From the NCBI GenBank assembly GCA_038215275.1, contig JBBQRA010000300.1, positions 1 to 6,247 on the forward strand: 6,247 nucleotides of DNA, in the 5' to 3' direction. Position 1 is the first letter of the stretch. Each line of letters opens with the position of its first letter. Below, in pieces: positions 1 through 5,570 of this stretch. The notes beneath the pieces are model-generated. The model was given only the letters and a program-made list of their open reading frames with translations, did no database searches and was not told the DNA's origin. Position numbers and translations under genes: made by a program. Source of the DNA: Ga0077553 sp038215275. Its GTDB lineage: Bacteria; Acidobacteriota; Terriglobia; Bryobacterales; Bryobacteraceae.

Positions 1-1
1 G

Positions 2-556
2 GCGCTGCTCGACGCAAATGTGCTCTACCCGGCCCCGCTTCGGGACATATTCCTGCAGCTGGCCATAACGGATTTGTTCAAGGCCAACTGGACGGCGGAC
101 ATTCACCGGGAATGGATCGAAGCGCTGATGCGCAAAGACCCGCCGCCCGACAGGGCAGCGCTTGAGCGAACGCGGGACCTGATGGACAAGGCGACAAGGG
201 ATTGCCTCGTCACAGGCTATGAGGCCTTGATCGACACGCTGACGCTTCCCGATCCTGACGACCGGCATGTGCTGGCGGCAGCTATCGTCGGACGCTGCGA
301 CGTGATCGTGACCCAGAACCTGAAGGACTTTCCGGAAGAGGCGCTGGCGCCCTTTTTGGTTGAAGCCCAGCACCCAGATGAATTCCTCTGCAATCACCTC
401 AGCCTCGCGCCCGGCATCGTCTGCGGCACCGTCCGCAAAGTTCGGGCGCGGCTTCTGAAGCCGCCCTATAGCGTCGAGGAGTACCTCGCCACGCTGTCGC
501 GACAGGGGCTCGTCGCGACCGTCGGCGAGTTGCAGTCTTTCGCGGAACTTCTGTGA
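2..556 (+). CDS. PIN-domain protein (putative toxin-type RNase), 5' end outside window
   Basis: The frame is open from base 2 and reads ALLDANVLYPAPLRD, the usual first strand of a PIN domain with its first catalytic Asp (codon 4 of the visible part). The GTG at 20 lies inside this motif, so the gene starts left of the window, probably by only a few codons. Further candidate metal-binding acidic residues are Glu37/Glu40 in HREWIEAL, the DPDDRHVLAAA motif (Asp84, 86, 87), and CDVIVTQNLKDFP (Asp100, Asp109). PIN domains are Mg2+-dependent RNases; most small bacterial ones are type II toxins (VapC-like) paired with a DNA-binding antitoxin, which here would lie upstream and out of view. The visible part is 184 residues. 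About 60 residues after the last PIN motif form a C-terminal extension beyond a minimal VapC. It ends in TGA at 554-556. The PIN fold is well supported; the toxin role is inferred. Confidence 0.88.
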   Translation, partial: ALLDANVLYPAPLRDIFLQLAITDLFKANWTADIHREWIEALMRKDPPPDRAALERTRDLMDKATRDCLVTGYEALIDTLTLPDPDDRHVLAAAIVGRCDVIVTQNLKDFPEEALAPFLVEAQHPDEFLCNHLSLAPGIVCGTVRKVRARLLKPPYSVEEYLATLSRQGLVATVGELQSFAELL

Positions 557-1195
557 AGGGTCGTTTCGCTGTGGGAATGGGAGGACAAACCAGGATCCTA
601 GACGAGGCTCTGGTGCGGCCATCAATCCGCCTTCTCGGCTAGCGGCTATTGGCCGCCTCATTTACCGAAACCTGCTGTCCTAGTCCGCATTCTGGACTCG
701 TTCCGAGACTTGCCGCCCCGTGCCCGCTGAGCACCAGCCCCAACACGCTCTTTGGTGAACGAGATCGGCATCACGCTTTCAGATTCTGCCCCGTCCGAGT
801 AGTCGGCAAATCGGAGAGCGGCAATACTCAATGTGGTTTGCCCGCAATCAGGCAAGGGGAAACCTCGTCGCCGCCGCACCCCGGAAACACCAATCACGCC
901 ACCCCCGCCGAAATCTTGCCGCTCAAATACAATCTGAAGCATTGCCGTGCTTGTTGCGCTCGTCGCGTCGCTCTCGCCCGGGAAAAGTGGTCATTGCTTA
1001 GCCCACAGATGTCCTCGTCTTGGCCCCAAGGCTACCTCATCAGTGCGCAGCGGCTCGTTTGGGGCCAACACCTGCAGGCATCGCGGCGTAGCGGGGCACT
1101 GCTAGTCACCAGAAAGCCAGCGCCACTGACCTGCGAACACCTTCAATCGGGTGGCCAGTAGGCACACTCTTGGCGCGGGGCCCAGGCTTTGGCAA
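557..1195. other. gene-poor spacer, no recognisable gene
   Basis: I see no convincing gene in these 640 bases. The frames open on either strand (649-1161 plus, 658-942 minus) give Cys/Ser/Pro/Arg-rich translations without recognisable motifs, hydrophobic pattern or ribosome binding site. The stretch lacks the regular C/G third-position bias of the flanking genes. No tRNA-like or rRNA-like segment was noticed. A short GC hairpin (GCGGC at 642-646 with GCCGC at 652-656) lies about 85 bases past the PIN stop, but no T-run follows it, so it is a poor terminator. A perfect inverted repeat at 1020-1068 is listed separately. The region may be decayed accessory DNA. Confidence 0.6.
1020..1068. repeat. 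perfect 10-bp inverted repeat with 29-nt loop
   Basis: TTGGCCCCAA at 1020-1029 is exactly complementary to TTGGGGCCAA at 1059-1068, with 29 bases between. There is no T-run after either arm, so a Rho-independent terminator is unlikely. It lies inside the gene-poor stretch about 130 bases beyond the end of the minus-strand pseudogene. It could be a remnant of a mobile-element end, a protein-binding site, or chance in GC-rich DNA. Confidence 0.45.
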
Positions 1196-1441
1196 TCAGG
1201 CAATTGGACTTCCAAACGGTTTCATCCCTTTCTCGAGAACCGTCTTTGGGAACTGGTCAGTACCGCAGAGGAAGAATGAGCCGAAATCCTTATATCAATC
1301 GACCGTTGGAGCGGTGGGGCCAGTGTTCACCCATTCCTTAGGGGCCATCAAATCCGCAACTGAAATCCCCCGCTCGTCGACTCTGAGGAGCATGTGCTGC
1401 CAGAGTGGCCGGGGCAGACTAGCGAATTGAATCTTCGGCAA
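1196..1441 (-). pseudogene. small protein downstream of RHH gene, interrupted by in-frame TGA (probable toxin/partner remnant)
   Basis: Read on the minus strand from TTG at 1441-1439, this frame has 81 sense or nonsense codons before TGA at 1198-1196. Residues 1-48 begin MPKIQFASLPRPLWQHMLLR and continue through DERGISVADL and EWVNTGPTAP. Codon 49 is TGA (1297-1295), and the frame then resumes as YKDFGSFFLCG, FPKTVLEKGMKPFG and SPIA. The two halves read as one protein, and from memory a Trp stands before YKDFGSF in relatives (a GDWYKDFGSF-like motif), so one TGG-to-TGA change would explain the interruption. The frame overlaps the last 23 bases of the RHH gene, typical of a co-transcribed and translationally coupled pair. 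A purine-rich GGGACGG stretch precedes the TTG within the RHH gene. The first ATG in frame is codon 17 and would lose the conserved-looking start. Function is unknown; a toxin or RHH-partner role is inferred from position and size. A sequencing error at 1295 is the main alternative. Confidence 0.62.
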
Positions 1442-1718
1442 TGGCGTCCGTCCCGAATATCGCGCGGATCAGATCCTTGCCGGCTTCGTTCTTGAGAGCC
1501 GGATCATTCTCGGCTAGAAACCCATTGTAGCTGGCCTTCAGTTGCTCCTTGGCCTCGGCCTCGGCACGCACTCCTCGCTCAGCAAGAGCGACCAGGGCGC
1601 GGCTCATCGTCAGGTGTTGTTCCTTGGCGGTGCGCCGGACCGCCGCGACGAGTGTAGCGGGAACTGTAACGCTCTGCCGAACGGACCTTGGCGAAGCCGT
1701 TTTGCGCTGGGTTGCCAT
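1419..1718 (-). CDS. ribbon-helix-helix DNA-binding protein (antitoxin-like), 99 aa
   Basis: The protein starts MATQRKTASPRSVRQSVTVP. Residues 13-19 (VRQSVTV) form the DNA-contacting beta strand of an RHH (Arc/MetJ/CopG-type) fold, helix A runs about 20-34 (PATLVAAVRRTAKEQ), and helix B about 38-52 (MSRALVALAERGVRA). A charged helical tail (residues 53-65) and a C-terminal segment (FLAENDPALKNEAGKDLIRAIFG) follow, and such tails in antitoxins often bind the partner. The basic, Ser/Thr-rich first 14 residues may be a flexible DNA-contacting arm. The open frame extends 23 codons further upstream, but that part covers the promoter and reads as non-protein, so ATG 1718 is chosen. No Shine-Dalgarno precedes it; the -10 element ends 6 bases upstream, which suggests leaderless translation. 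Its stop overlaps the start of the interrupted downstream frame. Probable role: dimeric repressor of its own promoter through the adjacent inverted repeat. The gene is intact. Confidence 0.85.
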   Translation of the reverse strand: MATQRKTASPRSVRQSVTVPATLVAAVRRTAKEQHLTMSRALVALAERGVRAEAEAKEQLKASYNGFLAENDPALKNEAGKDLIRAIFGTDAIAEDSIR

Positions 1719-1724
1719 ATCCAA

Positions 1725-1755
1725 AGCATAGCGAATGCACCAGCGTGGTGTACAA
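1725..1755 (-). promoter_or_regulatory. putative sigma70-type promoter of the RHH gene, leaderless
   Basis: On the minus strand TTGTAC (1755-1750) resembles a -35 box. TATGCT (1730-1725) resembles a -10 box at 19 bases spacing, or GCTATG (1732-1727) at 17. Six bases separate TATGCT from the ATG at 1718, so transcription would start on or next to the start codon. This fits the absence of a ribosome binding site. It is read by eye; the start site is not mapped. Confidence 0.5.
1736..1752. promoter_or_regulatory. inverted-repeat operator candidate for the RHH protein
   Basis: TGCACCA (1736-1742), GCG, TGGTGTA (1746-1752): the two arms match in 6 of 7 positions with a 3-base centre. The site sits between the -35 and -10 boxes of the RHH promoter, so a bound dimer would block RNA polymerase. 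RHH antitoxins typically bind short palindromes in their own promoters, so autoregulation is the simplest reading. Binding by this protein is inferred. Confidence 0.55.
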
Positions 1756-2054
1756 GCCCGGGGCGCGGTCGTTCTGCCGAATTTCATATCGATTTGAGAT
1801 TTACAAACCTTGGATCGTCGGCGATTCGGACAGTGGCGCCAGAGATACGACGCACCTAATGTCCATCAGAATAACCGCCAAAAAGCCTACCCCCAAACTC
1901 GTCGTTCACACCCAATTCCATCTTTCTCGAAAAAACCTGCATCCCTAGGAAAAAAAGCCACATAACCCCCGCTCCGGCCACCCCGCCAGACACCCCTCCC
2001 GCACCGTTTCCCCCGCTCCCCTCGGTACCCTCATTCCAGATCCTCGGACACCAC
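1756..2054. other. divergent intergenic region
   Basis: This lies between the minus-strand RHH promoter and the plus-strand SRGP-motif gene. Visible features are two A-tracts (six A at 1930-1935, seven A at 1950-1956) and a run of C-tracts described separately. No strong -35/-10 pair for the plus-strand gene and no gene are apparent. Short frames crossing it (for example up to 1948, plus) have no recognisable protein features. Confidence 0.5.
1966..2021 (-). other. G-tract cluster on minus strand, possible G-quadruplex
   Basis: The plus strand has C-tracts at 1966-1970, 1981-1984, 1993-1996, 1998-2000, 2010-2014 and 2018-2021. The minus strand therefore carries six G-runs of 3 to 5 bases within 56 bases. 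The loops between some runs are longer than 7 bases, so a canonical quadruplex is not guaranteed. The cluster ends about 33 bases before the ATG of the plus-strand gene at 2055, where it would lie on the template strand. Confidence 0.35.
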
Positions 2055-2678
2055 ATGGAAACGCAACAGCCACCCATCCGCAAAAACACCCGATCCGAAC
2101 AAGCCCGCATCAACGGAGCCCGTTCCCGCGGTCCAGTCACCGCCGCCGGCAAAGCGCAATGCCGCAAAGCCCGCCTCAAACACGGCTGCTACGCCCGAAC
2201 CGAAGCCAACGGCATTGGCCCACTCATCCTGAACGAAAATCCCGCCGAATTCGCCCTTTTTCGCCAGGGCTGGCTCGCCCGGCTAGCACCCCAAGCCGTC
2301 GCCGAACAGGAGTTCGCTGACTCCTTCATCGCCAATGAATGGCGTCTCCTCCGGGCCCAAGCCGCCGAAACCGCTCTCCTCAATCAGGAAATCCGAGCCA
2401 CAAAAACCCAGTTCGAAGCCGAGCATCCCCAACTCAAAGGCGGCGAACGCGAACAAGCCCGGCTCGGCGTCGCCGTCGCCTCACTATACAAACGGTCCGG
2501 TGCCGCCGTTGCCCTGGATCGGAAAATCAGCCAGATCCAAGCCGCCCGGCTAATCGCCATGCGTGCTTTCCTGCTCCTCCTGGACGGAAGGTCCCAGGAA
2601 GTCATTCAAAGAAAATCACTTACCCGTTCGGTTCTGTCAAATTCCGTACCCGGAGAACCAGAAAATGCACCCAACTGA
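2055..2678 (+). CDS. SRGP-motif hypothetical protein, 207 aa
   Basis: The N-terminal part (about residues 18-44) carries RINGARSRGPVTAAGKAQ followed by CRKARLKHG. This matches a pattern (ANRRNA..S.GP.T..GK...R.NALKHG) that I recall from many uncharacterised proteins of Acidobacteria and Planctomycetes, often in several copies per genome. Next comes LILNENPAEFALFRQGWLARLAP (58-79), then a long helical stretch with EQEFADSFIANEWRLLRAQAAE (84-105), likely amphipathic or coiled coil. The last 25 residues are Ser/Arg/Pro-rich. There is no signal peptide or membrane segment. The basic N-terminal motif could bind nucleic acid, but no function is established. ATG at 2055 is chosen because the conserved motif starts soon after it; only a weak purine patch (GGA, 2046-2048) precedes it. 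The gap to the peptidase gene is 88 bases. The reading frame is intact. Confidence 0.75.
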   Translation: METQQPPIRKNTRSEQARINGARSRGPVTAAGKAQCRKARLKHGCYARTEANGIGPLILNENPAEFALFRQGWLARLAPQAVAEQEFADSFIANEWRLLRAQAAETALLNQEIRATKTQFEAEHPQLKGGEREQARLGVAVASLYKRSGAAVALDRKISQIQAARLIAMRAFLLLLDGRSQEVIQRKSLTRSVLSNSVPGEPENAPN

Positions 2679-2693
2679 ACCCGAAACTGCGTT

Positions 2694-2716
2694 GACACCG
2701 ATCACATCGGTCTGTC
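2694..2716. repeat. imperfect inverted repeat upstream of the peptidase gene
   Basis: ACCGAT (2697-2702), CAC, ATCGGT (2706-2711) is a perfect 6-bp hairpin. Outer GAC (2694-2696) and GTC (2714-2716) can extend it across a 2-base bulge. It overlaps a TTGACA hexamer (2692-2697) that looks like a -35 box, but the sequence 17 bases downstream (TCACGC) is a poor -10. No T-run follows, so termination is unlikely. It could be an operator or a leader hairpin. Confidence 0.35.
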
Positions 2717-2757
2717 ACGCTCACCCTAATAGCCAACCCCGACGTTGCTGCTTCCTG

Positions 2758-2762
2758 AAGGA
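2758..2762 (+). promoter_or_regulatory. ribosome binding site fixing the peptidase start at 2767
   Basis: AAGGA lies 4 bases before ATG 2767. Together with the signal peptide that begins at this ATG, it favours 2767 over the upstream in-frame starts at 2563 and 2665, which overlap the preceding gene. Confidence 0.65.
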
Positions 2763-2766
2763 TTTC

Positions 2767-5523
2767 ATGCGCCTGTATTCCCTAGTCGCCGCTTTGACCC
2801 TCGTGGCCGTCCCCTTGGCCGCCCAGAAACTGACCAGTCCGAAAGAGCATTACGGCTTCAACATCGGTGACGATTACCACCTCACCACCTATAAACAAAC
2901 CGAAGCCTACTTCAAAAAGCTCGCCGCGGAGTCAAACCGTCTGCGCCTCGTCGACGTCGGCAAAACCGAAGAGGACCGCACCCAATACATGATGGTCATC
3001 TCGGCGCCCGAAAACCTGGCCAATCTCGCCAAGTATAAGGATATCGCCCAGAAACTCGCCCGCGCCGAAGGCCTCACCGAAACTCAGGCCCGCGCCCTCG
3101 CCGCCGATGGCAAAGCCGTCGTCTGGATCGATGGCGGTCTCCACTCCACCGAAACCGTCGGCACCCATCAGTTGATCGAAACCATCTGGCAGTTCGCCAG
3201 CCGCAACGACCCCGAGACGATGCGCATCCTCAAGGACGTCATCATCCTCTGTATGCACGCCAATCCCGATGGCCACGACCTCATCAGCGAGTGGTACATG
3301 CGCGAACCCGTCCCCGAAAAGCGCGTCATGAGCGGCGCGCCCCGCCTCTATCAGAAGTACGCCGGCCACGATAACAACCGCGACTTCTATATGGCCAACC
3401 TCCGCGAATCCGTCAACATGAACCGCCAACTCTTCATCGAGTGGTTCCCGCAGGTCATGTACAACCATCATCAGACCGGCCCGCTCGGCACGGTCATCTT
3501 CGCGCCGCCCTTCCGCGACCCGTTCAACTACAACATCGATCCGTTGATCATCACCTCGCTCGATCTCGTCGGCGCCGCCATGCACTCCCGCTTCGTGCAG
3601 GAAGATAAACCCGGCTCCACCATGCGCAGCGGCGCCAACTACTCCACCTGGTACAACGGCGGGCTCCGCACCACCACCTACTTCCACAACATGATCGGGC
3701 TCCTCACCGAAATCATCGGCTCGCCCACGCCGATGGAAGTCGCCTTCGTCCCCAGTCGCCAACTCCCCGGTGGCGATCTGCCCCTGCCCATCGCGCCGCA
3801 GAAATGGCATTACCGCCAGTCGATTGACTACTCGGTCACCGCCAACCGTGCCGTTCTCGACCTCGCCTCCCGCCAGCGCGAACACTTCCTCTTCAATATC
3901 TGGAAGATGGGCAAAAACTCCATCGATCGCGGCAGCAAAGACACTTGGTCCATGACCCCCAAGCGCATTGAAGCCGTCAAGGCCCTCATCGCCAAAGAGA
4001 CTCCCGGTCGCCAGGCCGGCCCTCAAGCCGCCGCGCCCGCCCGCTTCTATGAAGCGATGAAGACCCCGGAACTGCGTGACCCCCGAGGCTACGTCATCTC
4101 CGCCGCGCAGGCCGACTTCCCCACGGCCGTCAAATTCATAAACGCCCTCGTCAAAAACGGCATCCAGATTCACAAGGCCACCGCGCCCTTCGCCGTCGCC
4201 GGCAAAAACTATCCCACCGGCTCCTACGTTGTCAAAACCGCCCAGGCCTTCCGGCCCCACGTCCTCGACATGTTCGAGCCCCAGGACCACCCGAACGACT
4301 TCCGCTACGAAGGCGGTCCGCCCATCCCCCCTTATGACAATGCCGGCTGGACCCTCGCCTATCAGATGGGCGTCCAGTTCGATCGAATTCTCGATCCCTT
4401 CGATGGGCCCTTCGCCAAGCTCCCCTGGGGTGTCATCGAAAAGCCCCCCGTCGGCAAGGTCGAAGGCTCCGGCGCCGGCTATCTCATCAGCCACAAGGTC
4501 AACGACAGCTTCATTCTGACCAACCGCCTCATCGCGGCCAAAGAGGAGGTCTACTGGCTCAAGCAGGGAATCAAGGACGATGCTCTCTACGGCCCCGGCG
4601 CGCTCTACGTCCCGTCCAAGCCCACGACGAAGGCGATCATCGAGAAAGCCGCCGCCGAGTTCGGCTTCAATGCCAAGGCTGTCGCCACTCGCCCCGCCGG
4701 AGAGTCTATGAAGCTCGCCGCGCCGCGTATCGCCCTGTGGGATCAGTTTGGCGGCTCCATGCCGTCCGGCTGGGTCCGCTTCCTCCTCGAACGTTTCGAA
4801 TTCCCCTTCGACGTCCTCTATCCCCAAGCCATCGACGCCGGGAATCTGCGCCAGAAGTATGACGTCATCCTCTTCGTCGGCGGCGCCATCCCGCGGACCG
4901 CTAACATGGGCCCTGAAACCGGCCGCGGCGGAGGCCGTGGCGGAGAACCCGACCGCGACAGTATTCCCCCCGAGTTCCAGCCGTGGCTCGGCCGCGTCAC
5001 GGAAGGGAAGTCCATCCCGCAGCTCAAAGCCTTCATGGACACCGGCGGCACAGTCATCACCATCGGCTCCAGCAACAATCTCGCGGCCCAGCTCGGCCTT
5101 CCCATCAAGGACGCCATGGTCGAACGCGACCGCAATGGCCGCGAACGGTCCCTGCCTCGCGAAAAGTACTATGTGCCCGGCAGCATCCTTCAGGCGAATG
5201 TCGATAACACCCAGCCCGTCGCCTACGGTCTTGACGACAAAGTCGACGTCTTCTTCAACGATAGCCCTGTCTTCAAACTCGCTCCCGAAGCCATGGCCCG
5301 CGGCGTCAAGCCCGTCGCCTGGTTCGGCTCTTCTCCATTGCGGAGCGGCTGGGCCTGGGGTGAAAAGTACCTCGAAGGCGGCATCGCCGTTGCCGAAGTC
5401 CCCGTTGGCGAAGGCAAGCTAATGATGATGGGGCCGGAAATCACCTTCCGTGCTCAACCGCACGGCACCTACAAACTGTTGTTCAACTCCTTGCTCCTGA
5501 GCACCGCCACCAAACAGAAGTAA
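2767..5523 (+). CDS. secreted M14-family zinc metallopeptidase with C-terminal amidotransferase-like domain, 918 aa
   Basis: The protein begins MRLYSLVAALTLVAVPLAAQ, a Sec signal peptide probably cut near Ala19/Gln20, so it acts outside the cytoplasm. The M14 catalytic domain (about residues 25-400) shows the zinc motif HSTE (His126, Glu129) in WIDGGLHSTET, HANPDGHD (164-171), an Asn-Arg pair in HDNNRDF (Asn204, Arg205) expected to bind the substrate carboxylate, NHHQTG with the third ligand probably His235, and GLLTEIIG with Glu315 as the likely catalytic base. All M14 key residues therefore seem present. A linker and middle region (about 425-545) follow. A C-terminal domain (about 650-910) has PRIALWDQFGG, YDVILFVGG and DTGGTVITIGSS, resembling the glutamine amidotransferase-like fold seen at the end of many bacterial M14-like proteins. 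This domain has a Gly/Arg-rich loop (719-726, GRGGGRGG). Probable role: release of C-terminal residues from extracellular peptides; the substrate is unknown. It is followed after 47 bases by the cytochrome gene on the same strand. Confidence 0.9.
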   Translation: MRLYSLVAALTLVAVPLAAQKLTSPKEHYGFNIGDDYHLTTYKQTEAYFKKLAAESNRLRLVDVGKTEEDRTQYMMVISAPENLANLAKYKDIAQKLARAEGLTETQARALAADGKAVVWIDGGLHSTETVGTHQLIETIWQFASRNDPETMRILKDVIILCMHANPDGHDLISEWYMREPVPEKRVMSGAPRLYQKYAGHDNNRDFYMANLRESVNMNRQLFIEWFPQVMYNHHQTGPLGTVIFAPPFRDPFNYNIDPLIITSLDLVGAAMHSRFVQEDKPGSTMRSGANYSTWYNGGLRTTTYFHNMIGLLTEIIGSPTPMEVAFVPSRQLPGGDLPLPIAPQKWHYRQSIDYSVTANRAVLDLASRQREHFLFNIWKMGKNSIDRGSKDTWSMTPKRIEAVKALIAKETPGRQAGPQAAAPARFYEAMKTPELRDPRGYVISAAQADFPTAVKFINALVKNGIQIHKATAPFAVAGKNYPTGSYVVKTAQAFRPHVLDMFEPQDHPNDFRYEGGPPIPPYDNAGWTLAYQMGVQFDRILDPFDGPFAKLPWGVIEKPPVGKVEGSGAGYLISHKVNDSFILTNRLIAAKEEVYWLKQGIKDDALYGPGALYVPSKPTTKAIIEKAAAEFGFNAKAVATRPAGESMKLAAPRIALWDQFGGSMPSGWVRFLLERFEFPFDVLYPQAIDAGNLRQKYDVILFVGGAIPRTANMGPETGRGGGRGGEPDRDSIPPEFQPWLGRVTEGKSIPQLKAFMDTGGTVITIGSSNNLAAQLGLPIKDAMVERDRNGRERSLPREKYYVPGSILQANVDNTQPVAYGLDDKVDVFFNDSPVFKLAPEAMARGVKPVAWFGSSPLRSGWAWGEKYLEGGIAVAEVPVGEGKLMMMGPEITFRAQPHGTYKLLFNSLLLSTATKQK

Positions 5524-5570
5524 CGCGCAGAAGTAAAGCAAGGAAGGGTATACGATAGAGGCAGCAAGCT
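5524..5570 (+). promoter_or_regulatory. short intergenic spacer with -10-like box and ribosome binding site
   Basis: The 47-base gap contains TATACGAT (5549-5556), a possible -10, but no recognisable -35 box at the right distance. GAGG (5558-5561) lies 9 bases before ATG 5571 and is the likely ribosome binding site. No terminator hairpin follows the peptidase gene, so read-through into the cytochrome gene is possible. Confidence 0.35.

Noticed and set aside
658..942. 94-codon minus-strand open frame in the gap
   Set aside because: No ribosome binding site or recognisable domain; Gly/Arg-rich composition looks like chance in GC-rich DNA.
649..1161. 170-codon plus-strand open frame in the gap
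   Set aside because: TTG start without a ribosome binding site, Cys/Ser/Pro-rich composition, and no recognisable motif or hydrophobic core.
1295..1297. TGA as a selenocysteine codon
   Set aside because: The expected residue is Trp, not Cys, and no clear selenocysteine-insertion hairpin was noticed just downstream; a nonsense mutation is simpler.
1719..1787. 23-codon N-terminal extension of the RHH protein
   Set aside because: It covers the promoter and palindrome and translates to Arg/Cys-rich sequence unlike an RHH N-terminus.
2563..2766. Longer N-terminus for the peptidase
   Set aside because: It would overlap the preceding gene and bury the signal peptide 34-68 residues inside; ATG 2767 has AAGGA in place and starts the signal peptide.
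2932..4827. 631-codon open frame on the minus strand inside the peptidase gene
   Set aside because: It is antisense to a gene with clear M14 motifs; its Gly/Glu/Asp/Val-rich translation is what the codon bias of the real gene produces on the opposite strand.
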